Part shown: piece by piece, positions 36,325 through 46,448 of the stretch
How the letters are laid out: the number at the start of each line of letters is the position of its first letter
Position numbering within the stretch: position 1 is the first letter of the stretch
Origin: Myxococcales bacterium
Lineage (GTDB): Bacteria; Myxococcota_A; Polyangia; Palsa-1104; JAEUJZ01
Length of the DNA: 64,000 nt
Assembly (NCBI GenBank): GCA_016794465.1
Contig: JAEUKA010000018.1
Location: 62,001 to 126,000 of the forward strand
Reading direction: 5' to 3'
The notes under the pieces: generated by a model
Told to the model about the DNA's origin: nothing
Database searches by the model: none
Seen by the model: only the letters and a program-made list of their open reading frames with translations
Position numbers and translations under genes: made by a program

Positions 36325-38058
36325 TTACTTCTTCTTCGGACACTTGATCGCGATGTCTTTGCTCTCGGTGGGCGTGTAGTCAAACTCGGTCGGCTTGCAG
36401 CCAGGCGTCGCGATCGTGAAGTGGATCTTGCTGTCGCTCTTCTCGATCTCTTCGTCGAACACCGGCTTGGTTCCCAGCGAGGTACCGTCGCGCTTGAGGT
36501 TGATTGGCTTGTTGGCCACGACCTTGAGCTTAAACTTCGGCTTCTCTTTGGGCTCTTCCGGCACCGGCTTGGGCTTCGGCTTCTCGGCGACTGGAGGTGG
36601 CTTGTCGGCATCTTTGTCACCGCTTGCCACCCAGCGAAATACCAGCGCGCCAATCGGAGCGAGGAGCGCCAGCACAAACAGGATGATGAACAGGTTGCGA
36701 CGACTGCTCTTGCGCTCGGGTGCAACCCCCGAAGAGGAGACGTGTGGTGCCGTCTGATCGGGAGAGCGTTCCCCCGACTGAGAGATCCCCGGTGCCGAGG
36801 CAGGCCCTGGACGACCATACGGCGACAGCATCGGGGAAGACTGCCCAATCGCTGGCGTTTGGGACATCGACATCGGCCGCTGCGGGTCCATCATCTGCCC
36901 CGGCGCCATGTCTCCGCCTGGCTCAACGAGAACGGTCCGCTTGTCTGCCAAGTCGTCGTCTTGATCGAGGCTGATCATGCCACCGCCACGCTGCGGAGGT
37001 CGCGACGCTGGACCACCAACACCGGTCTGTCGACCCACGTTGCCCGTCGAACGACCGGGCGTCGGAGTGTTTGCGCGTCTGAAGTGCCCCGACGCTGCCG
37101 GCTGATCATTCAGGGTCATCGGGTCTTCGTCTTCGGCATCATCTGTCCGATAGACCTGACCGTTTTTGCGAATCTCGCGAACCTGGACGAGCACTTCGTT
37201 GGCGTCGCTCGGCCGCTTCGCGCGATCACGCTCGAGCATCCGCTGCAGCAGCGAGTCCATCTGCTCGCTAAAGTTCTTGTTGGGCGCAATCGCTGACAGC
37301 TTGGGCGATTCCTTGCGGAGCCGCTGCGCCAGCACTTCCATGCCGTCTTCACCCGTGAATGGCGCCCGACCGGCCAGCATCTCGAAGAGCAGCAGACCCA
37401 GGGCGTACACGTCGCAGCGTGAGTCGATAGGCTGGATACCAAGTGCTTGCTCGGGCGCCATGTAACGCGGCGTACCGAGTCGAAGCTCGGGCCGGGTCAG
37501 CTGATCTTCTGGCGCCGAGGTGCCAGGGTCGAGCAGCTTGGCCAGCCCGAAGTCAAGAACTTTGACCACTTCACCAGCCGCGTCGAACTTGGCAATGAAG
37601 ATATTGTCTGGCTTGAGATCGCGGTGCACAACGCCGACTTTGTGGGCAGCACCAAGCGCACCGGCCATGGACTCAAACGCATCGAGCGCCTGATCAATCG
37701 TGAACGCTGGCTCTCGACGCAGTCGCTGGCGAAGAGTCTCGCCCGCGAGATACTCCATCGCCAAATAGAGGATTCCTTCGTCCTCTCCAAAGTCGAAAAT
37801 GGTGATGGCGTTGGGGTGGTTGATGAGACTGGCGGCCTTCGCCTCGCGCTTGAAGCGCTCGGTGACGCCTTCCTGCCCTGCCAGGTCCACCCGCAAGACC
37901 TTGATTGCGATCTCGCGGTTAATCGGCGCCTGGATGGCCTTATAAACGTGGCCCATCCCACCAGAGCCGATAGCCGACTTGATCGTATACCGTCCGCCGA
38001 TGGTCTTCCCGATCAGCGAGGACGCATTCGCTTTCCCTTGAGCAGCTTCGCCGGCCAT
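36325..38058 (-). CDS. Membrane Ser/Thr protein kinase
   Basis: A 577-residue Hanks-type kinase. Residues 22-285 hold the catalytic domain: IGSGGMGHVYKA loop, K53, HRDLKPDN with D147, DFG at D169 and a normal activation segment with GTPRYMAPEQ. A Pro/Gln/Ser-rich linker (about 320-440) leads to a transmembrane helix (LFIILFVLALLAPIGALVFRW). A Lys-rich periplasmic tail (~90 residues) includes KLKVVANKPINLKRDGTSLG, which resembles a PEGA repeat. Nothing identifies its ligand. It is upstream of the TonB-like gene with a 161-bp gap. Confidence 0.93.
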   Translation of the reverse strand: MAGEAAQGKANASSLIGKTIGGRYTIKSAIGSGGMGHVYKAIQAPINREIAIKVLRVDLAGQEGVTERFKREAKAASLINHPNAITIFDFGEDEGILYLAMEYLAGETLRQRLRREPAFTIDQALDAFESMAGALGAAHKVGVVHRDLKPDNIFIAKFDAAGEVVKVLDFGLAKLLDPGTSAPEDQLTRPELRLGTPRYMAPEQALGIQPIDSRCDVYALGLLLFEMLAGRAPFTGEDGMEVLAQRLRKESPKLSAIAPNKNFSEQMDSLLQRMLERDRAKRPSDANEVLVQVREIRKNGQVYRTDDAEDEDPMTLNDQPAASGHFRRANTPTPGRSTGNVGRQTGVGGPASRPPQRGGGMISLDQDDDLADKRTVLVEPGGDMAPGQMMDPQRPMSMSQTPAIGQSSPMLSPYGRPGPASAPGISQSGERSPDQTAPHVSSSGVAPERKSSRRNLFIILFVLALLAPIGALVFRWVASGDKDADKPPPVAEKPKPKPVPEEPKEKPKFKLKVVANKPINLKRDGTSLGTKPVFDEEIEKSDSKIHFTIATPGCKPTEFDYTPTESKDIAIKCPKKK

Positions 38059-38321
38059 CCTGATGCCAAAGCCATCTTATCCGATTTCAGGATTCGTAGG
38101 CTATAGGGCATCTTGGCAAAAGTGCGAGGTTCGTTTGGCAGGTCGGCTGGCAGACTGTGGCAGGGCGAAAGTTCCTGCCGGTGAGCTGGCAGAAAACCCG
38201 TCAGCACCTGGAGGCCCGAGCGACTTGATGGCCGGGAAGCTTGAAAAGGCGAAGGGGTCGAGGGGAAACGACGGAGCGTATGGAGCGCAGGCGACAGGTC
38301 ATCACCGAACGGCGAGCCGAG

Positions 38322-38720
38322 TTACTGCATGCTGCCAGCGGTAATCCAGGCTACCCAGTCAGTGGCCTGGGCATCGTTCAGGTTCTTGGTGTGGGCGACC
38401 GCCATTCCGCCGGCACTTGGGGTGTACATTCCACCCTTGCCAACGACGATCAGCGAGGACTGATCCGGCGCGGTCTTGTTGATGAGGTTGTTCGTCATCA
38501 GGTTGGTGTAGGTGGTGGCCGCGTTTGCAGCATCAATGGTGAACTTCTTGGCAGCCACTCCACCGGTGTTGTGACATGAGCCGCACGCGCCCTTCATCTG
38601 CGGGTAGATATCGGCGGTGAACGTCTTGGTGGTGGGCTCGGTGGTGTTATCGCAAGCGGACAGCATCATTCCGAGGCCAAACACACAGAGTAGCCGCTGG
38701 GCACAGGTCGCAAGATACAT
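38322..38720 (-). CDS. Small lipoprotein with a c-type haem motif
   Basis: A 132-residue lipoprotein: signal peptide with lipobox MMLSAC, then a short domain with CGSCHN, the C-x-x-C-H haem-attachment motif. The likely axial Met lies in KGGMYTPSAGGM. The domain is of the cytochrome c-like type found in myxobacterial lipoproteins (YPQMKGACGSCHN...). It may carry electrons in the periplasm. The start was set at the ATG before the signal peptide, with GAGGAGAG upstream; an open frame extends 22 codons further. Confidence 0.75.
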   Translation of the reverse strand: MYLATCAQRLLCVFGLGMMLSACDNTTEPTTKTFTADIYPQMKGACGSCHNTGGVAAKKFTIDAANAATTYTNLMTNNLINKTAPDQSSLIVVGKGGMYTPSAGGMAVAHTKNLNDAQATDWVAWITAGSMQ

Positions 38721-39217
38721 GGACTCTCTCTCCTCGCTGTTGGTTTTGGGGACTAGTTCTAGTTTAAGACCCGCTTCAGAAGTCATCCTAATCCAGGAGC
38801 CGATGGCCCGAAGCGCAATGAGCCAAGCTCACCGTCTGAAAAGGCACGTCTCGGCACGATTTTGCCACGCGCGGAGCGGCCCGGTCAGAACTAGTATCAC
38901 TCGGCTGCATTGTCTTGTTAGCACCACATTCTGCCGAGCAAGTCAAACACTTCGCCCACTTTACCGTGGAATGCCGCGCTGTGTCATCTGCCGCGATCGA
39001 CGATCTCCGCAGCCTTCAAGCTTCACATTCTCCGCTTCCAATCGGGTATAGACGACATTCGGCGAGGGTGTAAGCAGCCAAAATCGGAAGCTTTTCGTCG
39101 CTTCGCAGAAGCGGGCTTGACGGCAGGACTTGCGTGCTTACCTTCGCACCTGAAAAACGAAACACTCGAAACCAGATAGCGAACAACTTCTGAGGAATCG
39201 CCCGGAGGCAAACGAAC
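38721..39217. other. Divergent intergenic region upstream of dnaK
   Basis: No gene was seen in this 497-bp stretch between the haem lipoprotein (minus) and dnaK (plus). A possible dnaK promoter has TTCACA (39022) and TATAGA (39047), but the 19-bp spacer is long. A TTAGCAC half-site of the CIRCE heat-shock operator is present near 38919 without a matching partner half. Confidence 0.4.
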
Positions 39218-41158
<1,941 letters not shown>

Positions 41159-41174
41159 CTGCCCACTCTGGCGT

Positions 41175-41189
41175 GCCCAGCGACTGGGC
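41175..41189 (+). terminator. Hairpin after dnaK
   Basis: GCCCAG-cga-CTGGGC, a perfect 6-bp stem with 3-base loop, lies 16 bp beyond the dnaK stop. No U-run follows. The same stem sequence occurs after the Asp-rich membrane protein gene. Confidence 0.4.
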
Positions 41190-41276
41190 CGTCTGCCCTC
41201 CCCCTCCCCGCTCGTTTCGCTGTTTCCTTTCCCGCCGTACCGACTGAGCCGCTCCGCCACGCGGGGCTGCTCGCGG

Positions 41277-42470
41277 CTATTTCTCGGCAATCAGCAGCAG
41301 GCTCACCGACAGGTCTTGGTGGACATTACCAAGCCCTGAAATGTAGCCCTGCTCACCAAACGTACACATACCGAGCAGCGGAATCTCGCCCATCGCCCGC
41401 CCAAGCTGCGTCCGCAGACCCTCGTGCAGCGCCGAACCGACCGCCCCCGCACACCCCGCACAATAAATGAGGATCGCCGCCCTGACCTTCTCGGGCCGCA
41501 AGCCGCGCATCGTCCGTTCGTACAGCTCAGCAAGCACGCGGGTCAGGCCCTCGACGGTCCCCGACATCATGCAGACCTCGTCGCCGAGCCGAATCCGCGC
41601 AAAGAGATCGATGCTGTGATCCTCGACGTGAACCTGCGCCGGGTGAATGGTCACATAGTGCTCGCCCAGCGACGTTTGGTGCCGGAGCGCCAGCGGGCGG
41701 AGCGCGGTCTGCGCCAAGATGTTGCCCCCCTCGGCTAGCTGTAGCGCCAGGCTGTCATCAAGCCAGGCATTGAGCACCTCTGCCGCTGGTTTTCCATCGA
41801 GACTGGTCATGCGCCGATCGTGGCCCGCTGTGACCGTAGCCCGGTGCGAAGTGGCAAGAAACGGCGCGAGCAGTGCGCCACTGAAGTCCACATCCCCACA
41901 CAGAGCCGCGACGGAGACAGCATCCTTTTCGGCCCCGGCATCGGTAAACACGGACCACTCGCCGACGATCGCGTGATCGGCCGCACTGCCACCGAACGCA
42001 GGCACGTCGGGCAGGACCTCGGCAATTCCCGCCAGCGTGTCTTCCTCTCGACCGGGTGAGCTGTTGAAGAGCAAGACCCTCGGTGGCAGTGGTCCGTGCC
42101 CAAGCTGCTCGGCGGCGCGACGACCGGCGGCCCGAGCATCCTCGCCAAGCACAGCGTATCCGACGGCAAAACCAATGTCTCGCTCGGCGGCAAACAGCAG
42201 AATCCCAACCACGCCCTCGCCGCTGGCGACAATTCCTTCCTTGGCCAAAACGCCCAGTGAGGTCGTGACACCATGCACCAGCACCGACGGCAGCAAACGA
42301 CGAACCGCTGCAAACACCGCCGCTGCCGAGTGTTCAACGGTGGCAGTGACGACAGCCAGTCCAGGGGCAAGTCCACCCAGGGAGGAGGCGGCGGCACGTA
42401 CCGCCTGCTCGACGGCGGCTTGGGTATCAGCGAGTGTACTTGTTCCAAAACCAGCCCGTAGCTGCGTCAT
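41277..42470 (-). CDS. FIST-domain signal sensor protein
   Basis: A 397-residue protein with FIST N and FIST C domains, proposed to bind small ligands such as amino acids. The N-terminal domain has GVTTSLGVLAKEG and PRVLLFNSSPGREED...PDVPAFGGSAADH; the C-terminal domain ends with GEIPLLGMCTFGEQGYI. Standing alone, it may be a soluble sensor for a partner kinase or cyclase. The ATG chosen has AAGGGG 6 bases upstream. Another ATG at 42494 overlaps the stop of the small upstream gene (TAATG), so translational coupling is also possible. Confidence 0.85.
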   Translation of the reverse strand: MTQLRAGFGTSTLADTQAAVEQAVRAAASSLGGLAPGLAVVTATVEHSAAAVFAAVRRLLPSVLVHGVTTSLGVLAKEGIVASGEGVVGILLFAAERDIGFAVGYAVLGEDARAAGRRAAEQLGHGPLPPRVLLFNSSPGREEDTLAGIAEVLPDVPAFGGSAADHAIVGEWSVFTDAGAEKDAVSVAALCGDVDFSGALLAPFLATSHRATVTAGHDRRMTSLDGKPAAEVLNAWLDDSLALQLAEGGNILAQTALRPLALRHQTSLGEHYVTIHPAQVHVEDHSIDLFARIRLGDEVCMMSGTVEGLTRVLAELYERTMRGLRPEKVRAAILIYCAGCAGAVGSALHEGLRTQLGRAMGEIPLLGMCTFGEQGYISGLGNVHQDLSVSLLLIAEK

Positions 42471-42493
42471 CGTCATCCCCTTTGACTGCGGCA

Positions 42494-42709
42494 TTACCGT
42501 GTAAGTTCCTCGTCGAGATCGCTCAGATCGCGAGCGCTCAGCAGGCTCTTGAGTGCGGCACGCACCTTGCGCAAGTGTTGTGGATCGTCGCTGCTGTCTC
42601 GGGAATATTTCCGCACCGGCACCCCGGAGATCATGATGAGTCGACTCACCGCAAACGGAGTCAGCCGAGCCTCGACAAACGCCACAATTTGAAAGATCTG
42701 ACTGTCCAT
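42494..42709 (-). CDS. Small hypothetical protein upstream of FIST gene
   Basis: A 71-residue basic protein with no recognised domain (MDSQIFQIVAFVEARLTPFA...SSDDPQHLRKVRAALKSLL). It looks helical with two amphipathic parts. Its stop touches a possible start of the FIST gene (TAATG), and the same-strand ADH gene begins its run further upstream, so it probably lies in that operon. AGAAG-type ribosome site before the ATG. Possibly a partner of the FIST sensor. Confidence 0.55.
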   Translation of the reverse strand: MDSQIFQIVAFVEARLTPFAVSRLIMISGVPVRKYSRDSSDDPQHLRKVRAALKSLLSARDLSDLDEELTR

Positions 42710-42774
42710 ACTTACTTCTTCTATCACCGAATGTCCGACGCTCGCTTCGTCGGGAAAGCGCCGAACCGCGCAAC

Positions 42775-43980
42775 CTAGCTGCTCAGACTCGACTCCAAAA
42801 TGAGATGCAGCTCTTCGTCGGTGAGCACAATCGGATTGCTCCGCATGCTGCCCCCGCGAGCCTGCCGCACGACCTGCTCAAACTGCCGCTGCCGCGCCCC
42901 CTGATCGGCTAGGCCCAAAATCCCCAGCTCTTTGCGCAGAGAGGCGAGCCGCTCGACCGCCGCATCGACATCGTCGCTACCTTCGGTCAGCAGCTGGACG
43001 ATCTCCGCCAGCCGAGCCCGTGCCGGACTCTGAGGCTGTCTCGACAGAAGAGCCTGCGCATTGACCCGAAACGTCGCCGGCAACAGACACGCGCAGCCAT
43101 CCCCATGAGCCACATTGCAAAGCCCACCGAGCGGCGCGACCAAGCCATGCACCGCGCCCAGACCGGCATTGGCGAGCACGATCCCGCCCCACAAGCTGGT
43201 CAGCGCCAGCTGCTCATACATATCGGGATGCAGCGACGCCAGCCGACCACGAAAGCAGTCCGCCAGCCGATGCAGCGCCTGCCACAGAAGCCGAATGCCA
43301 CGCAGCGCCAGCGCATCGGTGAGCGGCTGAGCGCCAGTGGACAGATAGCCCTCGATCAGGTGGGTCAGCGCATCCATCCCCGCCGACGCAGCCACCCGCT
43401 GCGGCGCCGTCGTCAGCAAGTCCGGATCGACGATCGCCACTTTGGGGATCATCAGATCGCTGCGCAGGCTGCGCTTGACCTGTAGCTCCGGCACTTTGAG
43501 CACACTGTTGCGCGTGACCTCCGAGCCACTGCCCGCCGTCGTCGGCACCGCAACCACCGGCAGCGGCACTTCTGCCAGCGCACGCGGCGTGCCTCGTCCG
43601 ACATCTTCCAGATAGTCGATGCCAGCGCCCGCATTGGTTGCCAGTGCCGCTACCGCTTTGCCGACATCAAGGACACTGCCACCACCAACGGCAAGCACGA
43701 CCTGACAGCCGGCAGCTTGGCACTGCTTCGCCAGCGAGTCTGCCTGATCGACCGTGGGCTCGGCGCTGACTGTGACGTGCTCGATGTGTTCGGCGCGCTC
43801 GGCCAGGGAAGCGGTGAGGGACGCCAGGACGCCACTCTTCGCAAGGGAGGCCGCCCCAGTGACCAAAAAGACGCGCCGCCCCAAGCCCGCAGCCAGACCA
43901 GCCGCGCGCCGATGTTCGCCTCGTCCGAAGAGAAGCTGCCCGGCACAGCGAAACTGAAACTGCATCGGCGCTAGCTCCAT
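42775..43980 (-). CDS. Iron-containing alcohol dehydrogenase family protein
   Basis: A 401-residue group III (iron-dependent) alcohol dehydrogenase or maleylacetate reductase-like enzyme. The NAD-binding part has AVGGGSVLDVGKAVA and VPTTAGSGSEVTRNSV. Metal-ligand candidates follow in GMDALTHLIEGYLS, GLGAVHGLVAPLGG and NVAHGDGCA. The substrate cannot be fixed. It overlaps the upstream monooxygenase-like gene by 10 bp, so the two are one transcription unit. Confidence 0.88.
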   Translation of the reverse strand: MELAPMQFQFRCAGQLLFGRGEHRRAAGLAAGLGRRVFLVTGAASLAKSGVLASLTASLAERAEHIEHVTVSAEPTVDQADSLAKQCQAAGCQVVLAVGGGSVLDVGKAVAALATNAGAGIDYLEDVGRGTPRALAEVPLPVVAVPTTAGSGSEVTRNSVLKVPELQVKRSLRSDLMIPKVAIVDPDLLTTAPQRVAASAGMDALTHLIEGYLSTGAQPLTDALALRGIRLLWQALHRLADCFRGRLASLHPDMYEQLALTSLWGGIVLANAGLGAVHGLVAPLGGLCNVAHGDGCACLLPATFRVNAQALLSRQPQSPARARLAEIVQLLTEGSDDVDAAVERLASLRKELGILGLADQGARQRQFEQVVRQARGGSMRSNPIVLTDEELHLILESSLSS

Positions 43981-44273
43981 GGACTGGGGAACAGGCTGTG
44001 GTGCTTTTCGCCGATCCTCGGGCTGGCCATCATGTCGGCGACGGCGGCCTTCCAGGTCAGATAGTGCGCCGTCTGCTGATGCGATTTGAAGCCAGCCTCG
44101 TCGGGATAGACCTCATAGAGCGTAAAGCGCGTCGGATCTTCGTGATGCGCAAGGACATCGAAGCGCACATTGCCCGGCTCTTTGCGCGTGGCATGGGCAT
44201 TGGCGAGGGTCGCCGCGATAAAGTCGCTGACTCGATCGGCGATGACGTGAATCCGAACTACCACGACATACAT
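43971..44273 (-). CDS. Antibiotic biosynthesis monooxygenase-domain (ABM) protein
   Basis: A 100-residue single ABM domain: VVVVRIHVIADRVSDFIAATLANAHATRKEPGNVRFDVL in outline, then RFTLYEVYPDEAGFKSHQQTAHYLTWK. This is the dimeric ferredoxin-like fold of LsrG/YgiN proteins that oxidise quinones or isomerise signals. It sits 14 bp after the lipoprotein gene and overlaps the iron alcohol dehydrogenase, so they may act on the same aldehyde or quinone. Confidence 0.88.
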   Translation of the reverse strand: MYVVVVRIHVIADRVSDFIAATLANAHATRKEPGNVRFDVLAHHEDPTRFTLYEVYPDEAGFKSHQQTAHYLTWKAAVADMMASPRIGEKHHSLFPSPWS

Positions 44274-44287
44274 GGGACGACTCCGGA

Positions 44288-45100
44288 TTACATCACGCGC
44301 CAGGTGGACTGGATCGGGCCAAAGGGCACGCCGAGGCGGCCGACCACCGGCAGGTTGACAAATACCGTACCCTCGGCTGCGACGGGGATGTCGAGTCCGT
44401 TGCGCTGCTTACGAAGCATGCCCTCGACGACCGGCTGAGCGACGTTTTGCAGGATACGCAGCGCCTGATCGATGCCCAGCGGGAACGCCAGGTTCAACTG
44501 GACATCGCCACCGGCTGGAATCAGTGACTTGCGCAGCTCGTTGACCAGCGAGCCATTGGCGAGTCCAACGATCAGGCCGGGAACCGCCGCAACGAAGTCT
44601 CGCATCGTGCGAATGCCACCATTTCCCGCCGTACACGCGCCCGGCTTGGCCTGCCCGGTACACGACGGCTCATTGGCCCCACACATGCTGACGCACACCG
44701 AGCCGAGCGCCTCGGAGTTTTGCCCCGGAAATAGCTTCAGCGCGAGCAGGATATCGAGCGCCGGCACCGGGATGTTGTTCGGGTTCTTGATCGTTACCGG
44801 GACCGCGAACTCAAACTCCAGCTGGTTCTGCGGCGGCGGCGAGCCGAGTCCGATCGTGCAGCCCATGCGCAGCATCCGATCGGTAATGACCTGCGGACAG
44901 TAGTACGCCGCCAGCGACTGCATCGATGGAGCCCGCACCAGCTGCGGACTGCCAGCCGTGACGACCGGCGGATTGGCTCGCTGCTGCTGGGCGCCGCTCC
45001 CAACGGCGTTTTGCACCATGCGGTTGAACATCGAGCAGCCGGGCACGACCGCGAGCAGGACAAGCAACCACGACGACAGGACCAACCGAGACAATCGCAT
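44288..45100 (-). CDS. Hypothetical lipoprotein
   Basis: A 270-residue lipoprotein: signal peptide with lipobox AVVPGC, then a mainly beta-strand domain with FAVTIKNPNNIPVPALDILLALKLFPG in outline, which resembles LEA-type/late-embryogenesis-like periplasmic domains. Four Cys residues lie close together in VCVSMCGANEPSCTGQAKPGAC. No family is recognised with confidence. The ATG follows AGGAGAG. It heads a run of same-strand genes down to the FIST protein. Confidence 0.7.
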   Translation of the reverse strand: MRLSRLVLSSWLLVLLAVVPGCSMFNRMVQNAVGSGAQQQRANPPVVTAGSPQLVRAPSMQSLAAYYCPQVITDRMLRMGCTIGLGSPPPQNQLEFEFAVPVTIKNPNNIPVPALDILLALKLFPGQNSEALGSVCVSMCGANEPSCTGQAKPGACTAGNGGIRTMRDFVAAVPGLIVGLANGSLVNELRKSLIPAGGDVQLNLAFPLGIDQALRILQNVAQPVVEGMLRKQRNGLDIPVAAEGTVFVNLPVVGRLGVPFGPIQSTWRVM

Positions 45101-45233
45101 CAAACTCTCTCCTTCAAGTGCGGCCAGATCCGCGAGCCGCTGCGCTCCCCATCTTAGGGGAAGCGGCTCGATTGTGGAACGCCGACCCCCGATGAGCAGC
45201 GAGCCGTACGTCGCGCCAATTTAGTTATTTAAC

Positions 45234-45243
45234 TTACATGTAA
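45234..45243. promoter_or_regulatory. AT-rich palindrome TTACATGTAA
   Basis: A perfect 10-bp palindrome in a short AT-rich patch (45219-45260), 28 bp before the start of the plus-strand gene. It may be an operator for that gene or for the divergent lipoprotein operon. Confidence 0.35.
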
Positions 45244-45271
45244 AATTTCCAATAATTAGCACTGGGGACGT

Positions 45272-46324
45272 ATGGGCGAACGTGGCTGGCTGATTCGTTG
45301 GAAGTGGGGACTGACCTCCGCGCTGCCGCTGGCGCTGGCGCTGCTGCTGGGACAGGCGCATGCCGCAGCCCTGCCCGAGCTGAGCGTCGACCAGCAGCAC
45401 ATCTTGCAAACCACCAGCGAGGAGAAGCCCTACGACGTGCGGCGTCACTTCCTGCGGTCGAATGAGCGTCGCCATGACCTGTTCTTCTCGGCGCTCGGTC
45501 GGCTGGGTGGTGGCTATCTGGGCGTCGGGGCCGACCAAAACTACACGCTCGCGGCAGTGGCACAGGCCGAGCTGGTCTTCTTGGTCGACATCGATGCCGA
45601 GGTGATCCGCTGGCACAAGATCTACGCGGCGCTGATTCCGCTGGCGGAGTCGTCGCAGGCGCTCGGAAAGCTGTTTCACCCGCGTGCGGAAGCGACGGTG
45701 CGCCACGCCTTGGAAACCCGCTGGGGCAGCGAGTCGGTCGAGCTGTGGCAGTCCTATCGTGTCTATCGCGGCATGATCAGCGCCCACCTTGGCCGGGAGC
45801 GGCAGATCTCACGCAATGGTCGAGCGGCAACGTGGCTGTCTGACCCGGTGCTCTATGGCCGCATCCGCGAGCTGATGACTGCCCGCCGGGTCATTGCTCG
45901 CGTCGGCGACCTGCATGGCGAGCGCACCCTCCTTGGCATCGGCCAAGCCGCCCGCTCTCTGCAAGTCACGATGCGCACGATCTATCTATCCAATGTCGAG
46001 CAGTGGTTTCGGTACTCGCCGCAGTTTCGGCGGAACTTGGTGCAGCTGCCTCACGATGGACGGACGGTCGTGCTGCGGACGCTCGCGCGTGGGGATGTGC
46101 CGGCGCCCCCGGAAGATCGCTGGCACTTCTCGGTGCAGACGCTGGATGAGTTCATTGCGCGCATCGACAGCCCGGTGCGACGACTGCGCCGCGTGCAGGA
46201 TCTGATTCCGGACATGTCGCGGGCCCACCGACCGGGGGTGCGAGGTCTGTCTTGGCTGGGCCAGGTTCCCGATCCAATGCCCCGACCGTGGTCCGAGCTG
46301 CCCCCTCTGCGCGGCTTTCCGTAG
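45272..46324 (+). CDS. Exported protein of unknown function (LIC_10091-like)
   Basis: A 350-residue protein with a signal peptide (TSALPLALALLLGQAHAA). The pattern GVGADQNYTLAAVAQAELVFLVDID followed by a variable region and VGDLHG resembles a Rossmann-like fold, seen in the Leptospira LIC_10091-type proteins. It contains RRLRRVQDLIPDM near the C-terminus. No catalytic residues can be named, and the exported location would be odd for a SAM-dependent enzyme. Preceded by an AT-rich patch with a perfect palindrome. Confidence 0.65.
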   Translation: MGERGWLIRWKWGLTSALPLALALLLGQAHAAALPELSVDQQHILQTTSEEKPYDVRRHFLRSNERRHDLFFSALGRLGGGYLGVGADQNYTLAAVAQAELVFLVDIDAEVIRWHKIYAALIPLAESSQALGKLFHPRAEATVRHALETRWGSESVELWQSYRVYRGMISAHLGRERQISRNGRAATWLSDPVLYGRIRELMTARRVIARVGDLHGERTLLGIGQAARSLQVTMRTIYLSNVEQWFRYSPQFRRNLVQLPHDGRTVVLRTLARGDVPAPPEDRWHFSVQTLDEFIARIDSPVRRLRRVQDLIPDMSRAHRPGVRGLSWLGQVPDPMPRPWSELPPLRGFP

Positions 46325-46448
46325 CCGCAGCAGTGCTCGTCGGTCCGCATCCAAAACAGAGCCGCGCCATGCCGAAAAGGTTTGTGCGATACTGTGTAGT
46401 GAGCTGGAAAAGGCGACTGTCCGTCGCGCAGAATCTCGACTTGGGATC

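Noticed and set aside
38919..38945. CIRCE-like heat-shock operator upstream of dnaK
   Set aside because: The left half (TTAGCAC) matches 7 of 9 bases, but the right half matches only 3 of 9, so no inverted repeat is present.
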